From: Verrucomicrobiales bacterium
GTDB lineage: Bacteria; Verrucomicrobiota; Verrucomicrobiia; Verrucomicrobiales; DEV007
Length of the DNA: 64,000 nucleotides
NCBI GenBank assembly: GCA_029213195.1
Contig: JARGNI010000001.1
Coordinates: 1 to 64,000, forward strand
Direction: 5' to 3'
This document shows, piece by piece, positions 10,301 to 20,800 of this stretch. The notes beneath the pieces were generated by a model. It ran no database searches and was not told the DNA's origin. It saw only the letters and a list, made by a program, of their open reading frames with translations. Position 1 is the first letter of the stretch; each line of letters begins with the position of its first letter. The translations under genes and the position numbers were made by a program.

Positions 10301-10546
10301 GGGGGTGTTGCCCTCGTCGCACATATTCCGGATGAAGAGATGGCTCGCGGAATAGCGTCGGTGCATCTCGGTTTCGAAATATCCATACTCCATCATTCTC
10401 GAGCCCAAGCCATTCCCGAGGAGAACGATGCGTGACTCTTTGTCGATGGATAGAGGCTCGCTTGCGAATGCACCTCGTTCGCCTGCGATCAGGGAGAAGG
10501 TCGCCGCGATCAGGAGATGAATCGGTAACGGAGTGCTTTTGATCAT
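7373..10546 (-). CDS. PVC-type dehydrogenase with SGNH-like N-terminus and cytochrome c domain
   Basis: A 1,057-residue exported protein. Order of parts: signal peptide (1-28); an SGNH/GDSL-like domain (about 35-270) whose first block reads LLGNGLGSR, so the usual catalytic serine is absent; a PVC-type membrane-bound-dehydrogenase propeller (about 385-730, with repeats such as LEDTDNDGRADKETVFADG); HEAT-like helices (about 745-900); and a C-terminal class I cytochrome c domain with CATCH near residue 937 and a likely methionine ligand in LVPMNQF. Such proteins are abundant in planctomycetes and verrucomicrobia and are thought to oxidise periplasmic carbohydrates, but they are biochemically uncharacterised. 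It converges on the AraC gene and diverges from the giant gene at 10838. Confidence 0.85.
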   Translation of the reverse strand: MIKSTPLPIHLLIAATFSLIAGERGAFASEPLSIDKESRIVLLGNGLGSRMMEYGYFETEMHRRYSASHLFIRNMCDEGNTPGFRPHSARPSPWAFPGAEKFHPPLSKATDRWRSGQVGVGNFDSPDGWLKRLEPDLIIAFFGYNESFNGPEGLDRFKAELTAFVQHTKTQSYNGEAPPQLALVSPTAFEDLSDTRGTPDGRTENTNLTLYTGAMEEVAKEEGLPFVNLFALTTRWIAESDEPITLDGALLTEAAYSRLAPALADALFGEKDTAEENDKLLAAVREKNWMWHKLYKVPNGVHVHGRRHKPFGPQNYPDELKKLEEMTAIRDRAIWAALENQPFDLAAEDAKTHPLAPVESNYRPSNKNGSTSYLYGKEALDTFQVADGYRIELFASEKEFNNLANPVQMSFDNQGRLWVATMPTYPHYKPGGPKPDDKLLILEDTDNDGRADKETVFADGLHLPTGFEFAPEGVYVAQGNQLILLTDSDGDDQADKRELVLQGFDDHDTHHVISAFCADPSGAIYMGEGTFLHSHIETAYGPVRSSNGGFFRYDPSRRHLERTARLSIPNPWGTAFDRFGQPFFLDTSDPNMRWMIPGSVKVGYGEFAPGPPSLIENQHRVRPTSGLEFISSRHFPDDVQGDILLNNTIGFLGTKQHQLVEDGTGYQCKFRQDLVVGKDGNFRPVDMEFAPDGSLYLLDWHNVLIGHMQHSARDPLRDHQHGRVYRITYPERPLVEPASIAGAPIPTLLENLKLPEDRTRYRTRRELRSRSPEEVLPALKAWTEKVTEEPALLEALWVGWGMNAIDEDLLRKLLSAEDHRVRAAAVHVLRYSGHQVAEQADLLMTAASDSHGRVRLEAIAAASWLEPKAGLAIVEEAGKHPIGSWIEPVYTSALASLRGEEIESEEPDKIPPPTEPLGKEEMQLYTEGAEVYRREGHCATCHQENGEGLPAAMFPPLAGTQWVMGNEERLIKVTLNGLMGPIEVKGKQYPGLVPMNQFKGLSDQEIAAVLTYVRNTFGNSASAIRPEKVKSVREETKEFQGFYEPADLLKAHPHPKE

Positions 10547-10765
10547 TGTGAATGAAGGGGGCTTCGAGATTGAGAGAGAATTCGATTCGGAAAGTCGGAG
10601 TAGCGGAATCTTCAGCGCAGTTGTTGAGATGGGTCAAGCTTTTGCAGGGAAACCTCCAGGTTACCAAAAGCAGGCCAATCTCTAACAGAGCAATACTACA
10701 CTTCCGATAATCAACGAAATAACACGCGAGAGCGACTCCTTTAGAGCCGCAATTCTTCCCTTCTC

Positions 10766-10795
10766 TTGAATCGGCAGGTGGATCTACAATATGGA
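10766..10795 (+). promoter_or_regulatory. Candidate sigma-70 promoter in the 10547-10837 divergent region
   Basis: The 291 bases between the two divergent giant genes contain no open frame I would call a gene. TTGAAT (10766-10771) and TATGGA (10790-10795) with an 18-base spacer could drive the plus-strand gene 43 bases downstream. The region is AT-richer than its surroundings. No operator repeat was recognised, and the ATG at 10838 has no clear Shine-Dalgarno sequence. Confidence 0.3.
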
Positions 10796-10837
10796 GTTTT
10801 GCTGCTTCTCGTTGGAAACTGTCGTAATTACTGAATC

Positions 10838-13800
10838 ATGAAACTCCCCCGCCGATCACCTTTCGCGAGTCTCACCTTGAAATCGAACAGGGTTGCTTCT
10901 TCGACCCAACCCCGTTTCGACAATGCTTTGTGGGTTTGCTCCGTAGTTCTAAGCACTTTTCTCATTCTTCTCTCTGCTGGGGCCGCTTCTCAGGCCGCGG
11001 AACCTGTCTCGCTCTTTAACGGGAAATCACTGGATGGCTGGGTTTCCACAGATGGAATCTGGAGAGTTGAGGACGGTTCGATCACAGCGGGTTCGTATTC
11101 GAAGAAATTCCCGCGCAATGAGTTCATCAGCACGGAGAAAACCTATGCCAACTTCGAACTGACTCTGAAGATCAAATGTTCGGGTGATCTTGCCACCGGT
11201 CAGGTCAACAGTGGGATCCAGATCCGCAGTGCACGTTTGCCGAGCGGCGGGGTGGCAGGCTACCAGATCGATTGTGGAAAAGGATGGTTTGGAAAGATCT
11301 TCGACGAACATCGACGGCGGCTGATCTACCCGGAGCCGTTGAACGAAGAGAAACTCCTGGAGGCGATCGATACCTTCGGGTGGAATGAATATCGCATCCT
11401 CGCGGAAGGGCCTCGGATCCAGGTTTGGATCAATGGGATCAAGGCCACGGACTACACCGAAAAGAATCCCGATATTCCGCTGAACGGCGTTATCGCTCCG
11501 CAGATTCACAAAGGTGGGCATGTCATGGTTCAGTTCAAGGACGTGATGATCCGGGAGTTGCCTCCGACTCCGGGTGCTCCGACATGGGAATCCCAGGGAG
11601 GAGTGGAGGCCGCTCTCGCCAAAGTGAAACCGAAGCAGGTACTACGACGCGGGAAAGGAAAGCCGAAGGCTGTCGCAGCGAAGGCCGTAGCGGCGAAAGC
11701 AGCGCCCATGGCTGCTGGCAAGCCGAAGGCGGATCTCCCGGACACCAAGGACGGAACTCCCTACGTCTACACGGGGCGCGGAAGAAAGGATACCAGCTAC
11801 AACAACGTTCAAGGCGATCCCATGCCAGCCACGGAGCAGCTCAAACTCTTCCAGGTTCCGGAAGGTTACGAAATCGAGCTCGTCGCGCAGGAAAGCGAGG
11901 GCATTGGAAAATTCATCTCCGTCTACTTTGACCAGCGTGGTCGTCTCTGGACCCAGACGGCGTTGGAGTATCCTGTCGACGCCAACGAGAACAAGGCGGT
12001 CGCTGAAGCCCTGTATAAGCGTCATGCTCGCGACAAGGTCCTCGTGTATTCCAGGGAATCATTGGACAATCTTCCTGAGGGCGGTTTGACCAATCCTACG
12101 GTTTTTGCCGACGGTCTTGCCATGCCACTGGGGATTCTTCCCTGGGGAGAAGGAGACGCAGCTTATGTTCTTCATGGACCGGATCTGGTCCTCCTGACGG
12201 ATACCGATGGTGACGGTGTTTCGGACAAGCGTGAAGTCATTCTTACAGGAATGGGGATTCAGGACAGTCACCTCTTTCCTCACCAGTTTACCCGGGCGCC
12301 CGGGGATTGGATCTGGATGGCGCAAGGGCTCTTCAACAACAGCCAGGTGCGACGCCCCGGAGAAAAGGAATCCATTCCCTGGCTCAAGTGTTCGATGGCT
12401 CGGATGCGTCCGGATGGAAGTGGCTTCGAAGTCACAAGCACAGGACCCAATAATATCTGGGGTCTCGCCATTACCGGGGAAGGGGAGGCCTTTATCCAGG
12501 AGGCCAATGATTTCGGATACCCGCTGATGCCTTTTCACGAATTCGCCTACTACCCTGGGGGGATGAAAGCGCTCAAGAAAACCTACCAGCCATCCTTTCC
12601 CCCGACTGCGGAGTTTCGGATGGGCGGGACCAGCCTGAGTGGTTTGGCCCTGCAGGAAAATGGACCTGCCGTGGATGGGGATTCGTACCTGACGATGCTG
12701 GTGGCGAACCCCATCATTTCGAAAGTGCAGACTCTCGGTATGGATCGCGACGGCGCTGGTTGGGACTTGGAACGGCTTCCCGAAATGGTTTCCTGCGACG
12801 ATCCTTTTTTCCGTCCTGTTGCTCTGACGCAGGGACCTGACGGTTGCATTTATATCATCGATTGGTACAACAAGATCATTTCTCACAACGAGGTGCCTCG
12901 AAATCATCCTGACCGAGACAAAACTCGAGGCCGGATCTGGCGATTGAAGCCCACAACGGGGGAAAGGCGGCTTCCCATTCCCGATTTCACGACGCTCCCT
13001 TTGGAAGAGTTGGTTGGGATGTTAGGAAAAGCGCCCACGGCACGGGCTCATCTCGCCTGGCAGACATTGGCTGATCGTGATGATGCGGAAATTGCGTCGA
13101 GTTTGAAAAAGAAGATGGACTCCCCGGAGTTCTCCGACGCAGGACGTATCCAGGCACTTTGGGCTCTCGGCGATTCGGCTTCTTCTACCGGAACGAAGTT
13201 TCTTGATTCGGAGAATCGGAATGTGCGACGCGAACTGGCTCGATACCCTGCCAATGCTTCCGAACTCCTCGGAGATCCAGATCCCGAAGTCAGGTTTGCG
13301 GCACTCTCGACCCTGGGACGCGAGCTATCTTCCGATGCAGACGAGGTTCTGCCTGCCTTGGTCTCTTCCGTGAAGGCTTCAACTCCAGATCCCGAAACGG
13401 TGAAATGCACCCGCACCAATCAGCCCATTCCGATCGGGAAAGCCTACGATCGAGAGTTCGAGAGATACCTGGTTCGTCTCTTTCTAGAGCAGTATCCGGC
13501 AGAGGTCGGAACGTTTCTCGATTCAAGCGCGGCTCAGTCTCTCAACCTGGAGGGAAGGATTCTCGCGGCGCTTGCTCTTCCTCCCAAGGAGAGTGCTTCC
13601 CGAGTCGCGGCTCTGCTTCCTCAGCTCGATCGTGCCCCGAATACGGAGGAACTCCTGCGGCTGGCCGAGTTTCCCGATGCGCCGGGTTGCGAGGAAGCAC
13701 TCGCTGCCCTGCTCGCTAACCCGGAGGCCCGGTCCGAAGTCTCGAGGCAATTGTTGAAGCAGAGCACTCGTATCGATCCGAAGAAGATTTCGAAGCTCCT

Positions 13801-16306
13801 GACGGGAGCCGCTCGATCCCTTCTCGAAGGTGAAGGCGATGGGGTCGCCACTGCCCTGGAGCTCGCAGGGGCGTTTTCCCTGACCGATCTCGAACCGAAC
13901 ATTGTCGACTTTGTCCAGAAGAAGGATGCTGAGTCCTCGGCCCGTCTCGCTGCGCTGCAAGCTCTTCGTCAGCTTCGCAGCCAGGAAGTCGGTCTTTTTG
14001 CTTCGCTGGTGGCCACTTCTTCGGAGAAAGATGAAATACGAGAGGCTGCCCTCGAAGCTCTCGGCGCTTCTCCTGCACCCGATGCGTCGACAAGGCTGCT
14101 TGAATTGTATCCTGACCTGACGGATGCCTGGAAGCGCAAGGCTCTCGCCGGACTCTCTTCTTCCAAGACGGGAGCGCGGACGTTGGTGGCTTCTCTCGAG
14201 AAGAAGGAGATCCCCACGACAGATCTCGATATGGGAACGGCGGAGCGTCTCGCTTCGATCCTGAGTGGAGAACCGGAGTTGGCGACTCTTTCCACATTGC
14301 TGGATCATGTCTTTGGCGAGGTGCTCCAGCTGGATGGAAAACCCACTGCTTTTGCCGGAACAGAAATCGATCTCAAGGGGCCGTTCACCGTCGAGACCTG
14401 GGTGAGGCTTGCTCCGGGGATCTCGAATCAGGACAGCATTCTCGGAGGTTCGAAGGTGCTCGACCTGAACTTTGCCCATTCGGCGTTCCGCTTCTGGGCT
14501 GGCCCGACAACGAAGGATGTCGCCGTTTCGACCAAGCCCATGGCGGCCGAACTCTGGACCCATGTGGCGGCGACTCGTGATGAAAAAGGAATCGTAAGGA
14601 TCTATATCGATGGGGAACTCGATGCGACCGGTGAGAAACAGGTCACTGCTGATTTCACGGGTTTGCGAGTGGGATGGTCGAGTCCGGCCAATGCAGGAAC
14701 GAAGGGGACTCTCGCTGAATATCGAATCTGGAGCCGGGCGCGAACGGCTTCCGAGATCCGCCAGAACTTTGACCGGAGTTTCGGAGGTGCCAAGCTTCCT
14801 GAAGGGCTCGTCTACTACAACGCCGGTGGCGACAAAAACTGGGGCAAACTCGGAAAGGGTGCCGCCATCGCGAGAACGACGGAAGTCGCCCCGATGATGA
14901 CGATCGAGGAGGCCGAGGCTCTTGATGCGAAATTCGCAAAGTACATGGCCTTGGGGCGCAAAGGAGGAAACCTCGAAAACGGCAAGGTTCTCGCAGCCAT
15001 CTGCACGGCCTGTCACGTGATCGATGGCCAGGGCGGACAGATGGGTCCTGATCTGAGTGGCGCCCCCGAGATGGGACTGGAAGCCGTGCTCCGCAATATA
15101 CTCACTCCCAATGCAGCGATGGAATCCGGCTACCGGATCTACCGAGTCGAATTGAAGAGCGGCGAGATCATCGATGCCTTTTTTGTCAGCGAAGACAAGG
15201 ATGCCGTCGTCGTTCGGCAGATGGGGCTCACGGATCGTCGGATCTCGAAAAAGGAAATCGCGAGCACTCAGTTTATCCGCCGCAGTCTCATGCCGGAGGG
15301 GCTTCTCGATACCTTGTCGGATGAGCAAGCCACAGATCTCCTCGCCTACCTGATGAAGGTACGTGCCGAAGTCGCCCACCCGTCGCAGCCAGCGGCTGGG
15401 AAGCCGAAGGCTCCCGCCCCCAAGCCGGAAGCTTCAGTGCCTCTGTTCGGAAAACAGGTGTCCGCCTCCGGGATTCGACATTCCTTTCTCATCGCCGGAA
15501 CGCACACGGTGTTGGTCGGTGAGGATGGCGAAGTGAAATGGCAGACCAAGGGAAAGGCACGGGATGCCTTCGTCCTTGAGAACGGGAACATTCTCGCTTC
15601 GATCAGCAATAAGGCGCAGGAAATCACGATGGATGGAAAGGTCGTCTGGAGCTATGCACTCGCCGCGGAAAACAAGGAACTGGGCACCGCGGTGCGTCTG
15701 GAAAATGGCAACACCCTGGTCGTGGAGCGAGGAGTGAAACCTCGCCTGCTCGAAGTGACGCCGGGTGGCAAGATTGCCGTCGAAGTTCCCTTGCAGCCAG
15801 AGACGGACAATGCCCACATGCAGACCCGCATGGCGCGTAAGTTACCCAATGGGAATTACCTCGTGCCCCACCTGCTTGCCTTCGCAGTCAAAGAGTATCA
15901 GCCCGACGGTAAAGTGGTGAATACGATTCGAACCGATCTCGAGGAACTCGGGGGGCGCGAGCAGCGCAACTGGCCATTCACTGCGATCCGGTTGGAAAAC
16001 GGAAATACCCTCGTCAATCTGACCAACGGGAACAAGACCGTCGAGTTCGATGCCGAGGGCAAAGTCGCATGGAAGGCCACCAACGAGGACGTGGATGGTC
16101 GCTTTGCCGACCCCTGTGGGGGCCAGCGTCTCGCCAACGGAAATACGATCATCTGCAGTTATGGGCAGAAGAATCCGAAGAAGCCAAAGTTGTTCGAGAT
16201 CACCCCGGACAAGGAAGTGGTCTGGGAATTTTTTCACCCCAAGGCCAGGGCTCACGAAGTGCACGTCCTGACCACCAATGGGAAGCCGGAAGGAGCCTTG
16301 AAATAG
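10838..16306 (+). CDS. 1,822-residue multidomain exported protein: DUF1080, dehydrogenase, LamG, cytochrome c, propeller
   Basis: Domains in order: a long-n-region signal peptide (to about 53); a DUF1080/3-keto-disaccharide hydrolase-type jelly roll (about 54-245, opening SLFNGKSLDGW); a Lys/Ala/Pro linker (about 270-300); a PVC-type membrane-bound-dehydrogenase propeller (about 340-705, containing TDTDGDGVSDKREV); HEAT-like helices (about 715-1155); a LamG/concanavalin-like domain (about 1165-1330); a haem domain with CTACH near residue 1389 and a later methionine ligand; a second Pro/Ala/Lys linker; and a C-terminal PQQ/arylsulfotransferase-like propeller (about 1545-1822) with repeated LENGNTL blades. 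It probably binds and oxidises a polysaccharide outside the cytoplasm and passes electrons to a cytochrome. Function is inferred from domains only. Confidence 0.85.
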   Translation: MKLPRRSPFASLTLKSNRVASSTQPRFDNALWVCSVVLSTFLILLSAGAASQAAEPVSLFNGKSLDGWVSTDGIWRVEDGSITAGSYSKKFPRNEFISTEKTYANFELTLKIKCSGDLATGQVNSGIQIRSARLPSGGVAGYQIDCGKGWFGKIFDEHRRRLIYPEPLNEEKLLEAIDTFGWNEYRILAEGPRIQVWINGIKATDYTEKNPDIPLNGVIAPQIHKGGHVMVQFKDVMIRELPPTPGAPTWESQGGVEAALAKVKPKQVLRRGKGKPKAVAAKAVAAKAAPMAAGKPKADLPDTKDGTPYVYTGRGRKDTSYNNVQGDPMPATEQLKLFQVPEGYEIELVAQESEGIGKFISVYFDQRGRLWTQTALEYPVDANENKAVAEALYKRHARDKVLVYSRESLDNLPEGGLTNPTVFADGLAMPLGILPWGEGDAAYVLHGPDLVLLTDTDGDGVSDKREVILTGMGIQDSHLFPHQFTRAPGDWIWMAQGLFNNSQVRRPGEKESIPWLKCSMARMRPDGSGFEVTSTGPNNIWGLAITGEGEAFIQEANDFGYPLMPFHEFAYYPGGMKALKKTYQPSFPPTAEFRMGGTSLSGLALQENGPAVDGDSYLTMLVANPIISKVQTLGMDRDGAGWDLERLPEMVSCDDPFFRPVALTQGPDGCIYIIDWYNKIISHNEVPRNHPDRDKTRGRIWRLKPTTGERRLPIPDFTTLPLEELVGMLGKAPTARAHLAWQTLADRDDAEIASSLKKKMDSPEFSDAGRIQALWALGDSASSTGTKFLDSENRNVRRELARYPANASELLGDPDPEVRFAALSTLGRELSSDADEVLPALVSSVKASTPDPETVKCTRTNQPIPIGKAYDREFERYLVRLFLEQYPAEVGTFLDSSAAQSLNLEGRILAALALPPKESASRVAALLPQLDRAPNTEELLRLAEFPDAPGCEEALAALLANPEARSEVSRQLLKQSTRIDPKKISKLLTGAARSLLEGEGDGVATALELAGAFSLTDLEPNIVDFVQKKDAESSARLAALQALRQLRSQEVGLFASLVATSSEKDEIREAALEALGASPAPDASTRLLELYPDLTDAWKRKALAGLSSSKTGARTLVASLEKKEIPTTDLDMGTAERLASILSGEPELATLSTLLDHVFGEVLQLDGKPTAFAGTEIDLKGPFTVETWVRLAPGISNQDSILGGSKVLDLNFAHSAFRFWAGPTTKDVAVSTKPMAAELWTHVAATRDEKGIVRIYIDGELDATGEKQVTADFTGLRVGWSSPANAGTKGTLAEYRIWSRARTASEIRQNFDRSFGGAKLPEGLVYYNAGGDKNWGKLGKGAAIARTTEVAPMMTIEEAEALDAKFAKYMALGRKGGNLENGKVLAAICTACHVIDGQGGQMGPDLSGAPEMGLEAVLRNILTPNAAMESGYRIYRVELKSGEIIDAFFVSEDKDAVVVRQMGLTDRRISKKEIASTQFIRRSLMPEGLLDTLSDEQATDLLAYLMKVRAEVAHPSQPAAGKPKAPAPKPEASVPLFGKQVSASGIRHSFLIAGTHTVLVGEDGEVKWQTKGKARDAFVLENGNILASISNKAQEITMDGKVVWSYALAAENKELGTAVRLENGNTLVVERGVKPRLLEVTPGGKIAVEVPLQPETDNAHMQTRMARKLPNGNYLVPHLLAFAVKEYQPDGKVVNTIRTDLEELGGREQRNWPFTAIRLENGNTLVNLTNGNKTVEFDAEGKVAWKATNEDVDGRFADPCGGQRLANGNTIICSYGQKNPKKPKLFEITPDKEVVWEFFHPKARAHEVHVLTTNGKPEGALK

Positions 16307-16432
16307 GCTCTCGTCTGCCGCGACCTTCGTGGCATCGCCTCGGGTGAGGGAACGACGCTGAGCTCGTTTCCTGCCCTGGGAAAGTTAGCTATTTCGAAAC
16401 CGGAGTATTCCGGAACCGGATCTGCTGATCGG

Positions 16433-17875
16433 TCAGGTGATAATCTCTTTCACTACCCGTCGCTCTTCGACTCCGGTCAGTCGGGAATCGAGGCCGAGGT
16501 GCTTCACGGAGAAGCGTTCGTGATCGATTCCCAGGTTGTGCAGCACCGTGGCATTGAAGTCGTTGATGTGGACCGGGTCCTTGACGATATTCCAGGCGAA
16601 GTCGTCGGTTTCTCCGAGGTCGGCTCCGGGTTTGAATCCACCGCCGGCGACCCAGGTCGAGAAGCAGCGTCCATGGTGATCGCGACCGTGATTGTCCTTG
16701 GTCAGCTTTCCCTGGCTGTAGATCGTCCTTCCGAATTCTCCGCCGAAGATGACGACGGTGTCTTCGAGCATCCCGCGCTCCTCAAGGTCTTTGACGAGGG
16801 CGGCCGCAGGTTGATCAACACTTTCGCAGTTGTGTGCGAGATCCTTGGGCAGGTTGCCATGTTGATCCCATCCGCGGTGAAACAGTTGAATGAAGCGAAC
16901 GCCTTGCTCTGCCATGCGGCGCGCCAGGATGCAGTTCGCGGCAAAGGTGCCCTTGGTCTTGGATTGCGAACCGTAGGATTCGAAGATGTGGTCCGGTTCC
17001 TTCTCGATGTCCATGAGCTCCGGGACAGAAGCCTGCATGCGGAAGGCCATTTCATACTGCGAAATTCGGGACTCAATCTCCGGATCGAGCACTTTCTCAA
17101 ATCGCTGCCGATTCAGGTCTCCGAGCCCGTCGAGCATCTTTCGACGAAGGTCCCGATCGAAGCCGTCGGGGTCGTTGAGATACAGGACGGGATCCTTTCC
17201 GCTTCGAAACTGAACGCCCTGGTAGCGGGAAGGGAGAAAGCCACTCCCCCAGAGTCGGGCATAGAGCGCCTGCCCCGGCTTCTTTCCGACAGAAATCATC
17301 GTGACATAGGCCGGCAGGTTGTCACTGAGGGATCCCAAACCGTAGGCGAGCCAGGCTCCCATGCTGGGGTGTCCGAACTGCTGGGTTCCCGTGTTGATGT
17401 AGGTGATCGCCGGATCGTGGTTGATCGCCTCCGTGTTCATGGAACGGACGATGGAGATCTTGTCCGCAATCGCCGCGGTATGCGGAAGCAGGTCGGTGTT
17501 CATCCAGGTCTGGCGTTCCCCGACTTTCTCGAAGTTGAACATGGGGGCGACACAGGGAAATGATTTCTGGCCACTGGTCATCCCGGTGATTCGCTGTTCT
17601 CCACGAACCGAATCCGGGAGCTCGGTCCCATGCAGGTCGCGCATCGCCGGTTTGTAATCGAAGAGATCGATGTGGGAAGGGCCTCCGGCCATGAAGAGGT
17701 AGATGACCCGTTTCGCCTTGGCGGGGAAATGCGGGAGGCCGGGAACGGAGCCCGCAGCGGCCTGGAGACGACCGGGGAGCAGGCTGGAGAGCGCGGCTCC
17801 ACCGAGGAGACTGCAGGAACGTCCGAGAAAATTTCGTCGAGCGAGCTGTTGCTGATGGGAGAGAAGGGGATCCAT
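16433..17875 (-). CDS. DUF1501 family exported protein
   Basis: A 480-residue DUF1501 protein, a family related to sulfatases/phosphatases and characteristic of planctomycetes and verrucomicrobia. The N-terminus has a twin-arginine-like signal ([15 protein letters not shown]) and then [21 protein letters not shown], whose core is shared by the family. Near residue 370 [11 protein letters not shown] and near 390 [10 protein letters not shown] provide likely metal ligands. It begins three bases after the stop of the PSD1 gene at 17879, so the two form an operon, the pairing usually seen for these families. The biochemical role of the pair is unknown. Confidence 0.9.
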   Translation of the reverse strand: MDPLLSHQQQLARRNFLGRSCSLLGGAALSSLLPGRLQAAAGSVPGLPHFPAKAKRVIYLFMAGGPSHIDLFDYKPAMRDLHGTELPDSVRGEQRITGMTSGQKSFPCVAPMFNFEKVGERQTWMNTDLLPHTAAIADKISIVRSMNTEAINHDPAITYINTGTQQFGHPSMGAWLAYGLGSLSDNLPAYVTMISVGKKPGQALYARLWGSGFLPSRYQGVQFRSGKDPVLYLNDPDGFDRDLRRKMLDGLGDLNRQRFEKVLDPEIESRISQYEMAFRMQASVPELMDIEKEPDHIFESYGSQSKTKGTFAANCILARRMAEQGVRFIQLFHRGWDQHGNLPKDLAHNCESVDQPAAALVKDLEERGMLEDTVVIFGGEFGRTIYSQGKLTKDNHGRDHHGRCFSTWVAGGGFKPGADLGETDDFAWNIVKDPVHINDFNATVLHNLGIDHERFSVKHLGLDSRLTGVEERRVVKEIIT

Positions 17876-17878
17876 GGC

Positions 17879-20800
17879 TTAGTTGCGGGTTAACACTTCG
17901 TCGAGGTTGAGGAGAAGGCTGGCGACCACGGTCCAGGCGGCTTGCTGATCCGGGGGCAAGGTTTCATCGCGGGGGGATTCCCCGATTGCGAGAAGGGCGT
18001 TGGCTCGCTCTTTCTCGGCCGAAAACTCCTCGAGTCCGTAGCGGTAGACATCGAGCAGGGTGGCAATCTCGGACGGCTCGGGAATACGGGCGGTCGCGAG
18101 TTCGAAGGCCCAGGAAATACGAGCCGTGTCGGTGGAGCCTCCTTCGCGAAGAATCCGCCCGGCAAGATGACGGGAGGCTTCCATCAACTGGACATCGTTC
18201 ATCGCCGCGAGCGCCTGCAGCGGGGTGTTGGTACTGGGGCGCTGGATGACGCAGGTCTCGCGATTGGGGGCATCGAAGATGACCATGGCCGGATGAGGAG
18301 CGGAGCGCTTCCAGTAGGTGTAAAGCGTGCGACGATACAATTTTTCTCCCTTGTCCTGGACGAACTTCGGATTTCCTCCGAGTCCGACCTCGGCCCAGAG
18401 GCCGGGTGGCTGATAGGGTTTCACGCCGGGGCCTCCCGCGTCCTTGTTGAGTTGTCCGGAGAGAGCGAGCGCGTTGTCCCGAATCATTTCCGCCTGGAGT
18501 CGGAATCGAGGTGCTCGCGCGAGGAGGCGATTTTCGGGATCCTTCTCGAGGAGTTCCGGCTGAACATCGGAACGTTGCTGATAGGTCTGGCTGAGAACAA
18601 TCTGGCGAATCATCCGCTTGATGTCCCATCCGTTTTCCCGGAAGTCGACGGCGAGCCAGTCGAGCAGTTCGGGATGAGTGGGGAACTCTCCCTGGGCACC
18701 CAAGTCGGCGGGGGTGCGAACGATTCCGTTTCCGAAGAAGAGCAACCAGAGCTGGTTTGCGGTGACTCGCGCGGTGAGAGGATGTTCCTCGGCAAAGAGC
18801 CAGCGAGCAAGTCCGAGGCGATTGTTGGGAGCATCCTGAGGCAGGGGAGGTAGAATCGCCGGAGTCCCGGGGGAAATGACTTCATCCTCGATGGGAGCAT
18901 CATACTGACCCCGGTCGAGAATGTAGGTCTTGCGCATTTTCTCGGGAGGGTTGTCGGCCATGACCATGGACGTCGTTTTGCCTTCGAGAATCTCTACCTT
19001 CTCTCGTTCGCTACGCAGAAGCGCGGCCTGGGCATTGAGATATGGCTTTGCCTGGCTGAGGCGGGAAACCTCGAGAATACTGCGTTGCTGAGGCGTGCGT
19101 TTTGCAGCGAGGGTGATGTTGGCCTCCGACACCAGGTCCTGTTGGGTCCAGGTGATTTCCTCGGGTTTGAGGTTGCGATCGTAGATTTGAATCTCGTCGA
19201 CCTGCCCTTTGAATCCGCTGCTCCCAAACCGTCCTCCGATCCGAAACGGTGCGTCGGTTTTCATCGTCCCGGTCAGCTTTTTCCCTCCGACGCTCTGGGT
19301 CTCGACGGCGGCTCCGTCGATGTAGACTTTGACCCCCTCGGGATTGCCAGTGCCATCGTAGGTCGCGGCAACATGGTGCCATTGGCCCACCTTCAGGCCC
19401 TGGGTTGCGAAGACCTTGACCGAGTTGGCGGGCCAGGTGTGAACGAGATGCACTCCGGGTTTCCCTTTTTCCATCCAGAGGTCAAAACCGCGATACTGCT
19501 TCTGGGAATGCATCTTCGAGAAGACCGCACCCCCGGCATTGGCATTGTCGATCTTGACCCAGGCCGCGAGGGTGAACTTGCTCTTGTGAGTGAAGTCGGT
19601 AAACGTCGCGGCGTCATAGACCCGCGAACCATCGGTGACGAGTCCCTGTCCGAACTTTGCTTCCTGGGTGGTCTGCAATCCCTTTTCTCCCGTCGCATCT
19701 ATTCTCCCGACAGCGTCCTGGAGGACGTTGCCCGCCGATTCATCGAGAGGAAAATAGTGCTTCAAATGTTTCAAGCGCGCGGCAAGGTCGGAAGCGGGTT
19801 CCTTCTCTCCAGCCGGGACGGGGGCGGAGAGTCCTTTTTTCTTTTCGGTCAGGGACTTCGCTTTCTGGGTTTCGATTTTCTTCTCGATGGCTTCGAGTTT
19901 GTCCTCCTCCACCTCGGTGACGACTTCGACGATGGGAGCCTGGTTGCCCTTGCGAGTTTGCATCCCGGGATCCGTGGTGTTGTTGAAGTAGGCGAAGAAC
20001 TGGAAGTATTCCTTGTGAGAAATCGGGTCGTATTTGTGGTCGTGACACTGGGCACATTCCATGGAAAGCCCCAGCCACACATTGGCCGTGGTCTTGACGC
20101 GATCGGCGACGTAGCCGACCCGGAGTTCTTCCGAAATCGCACCGCCCTCATCGGAGCTGGGATGGTTCCGATTGAAGCCGGTCGCCACGAGCTGTTCGTT
20201 GGTCGGATCGGGGAGCAAATCTCCGGCGAGTTGTTCGATCGAGAATTGATCGTAAGGGCGATTCTCGTTGAACGATTTTACGACCCAGTCTCGCCATGGC
20301 CACATGTCGCGAGGACCGTCCGCATGCATGACCGAGGTGTCTCCGTAGCGGGCGGCGTCGAGCCAGAAGAGGGCCATGCGTTCTCCGAAGTGAGGGGAGG
20401 CGAGGAGGCGATCGACGACCTTTTCGTAGGCTTGTGGAGACGTATCCTTCACGAAGGCTTCGATCTCTTCCAGGGTGGGAGGAAGTCCGGTGAGGTCGAA
20501 AGTGATCCGACGAATCAGGGTTCGTTTGTCGGTGAGCGGCGAAAGCGACTTCCCTTCGCGCTTCAGTGCTGCATGAACGAAAGAGTCGATCGGATGCAGC
20601 TCGGCGATTTTCGAGTCATTCGCTGGAGGCACGGCAGGTTTTGCGGGCAGGGTGAAGGACCAGTGCTCGGTCCATTCCGCGCCGCTCTCGATCCACTTGC
20701 GGATCAGCTGTTTCTCCTGAGGGGTCAGTGGCTTCTTTGCCTTGGGCGGGGGCATCAGGTCATCCTCGTCCTCGGAGACGATCCGCAGCCAGGACTCACT

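Noticed and set aside
13523-15379. A 618-codon minus-strand frame inside the 1,822-residue gene
   Set aside because: It lies entirely opposite the HEAT, LamG and haem domains of the plus-strand gene and shows no motif of its own.
16391-16420. A terminator between the two convergent genes at 16306 and 16433 (CCGGA/TCCGG)
   Set aside because: The stem is only five pairs and is not followed by a T run on either strand.
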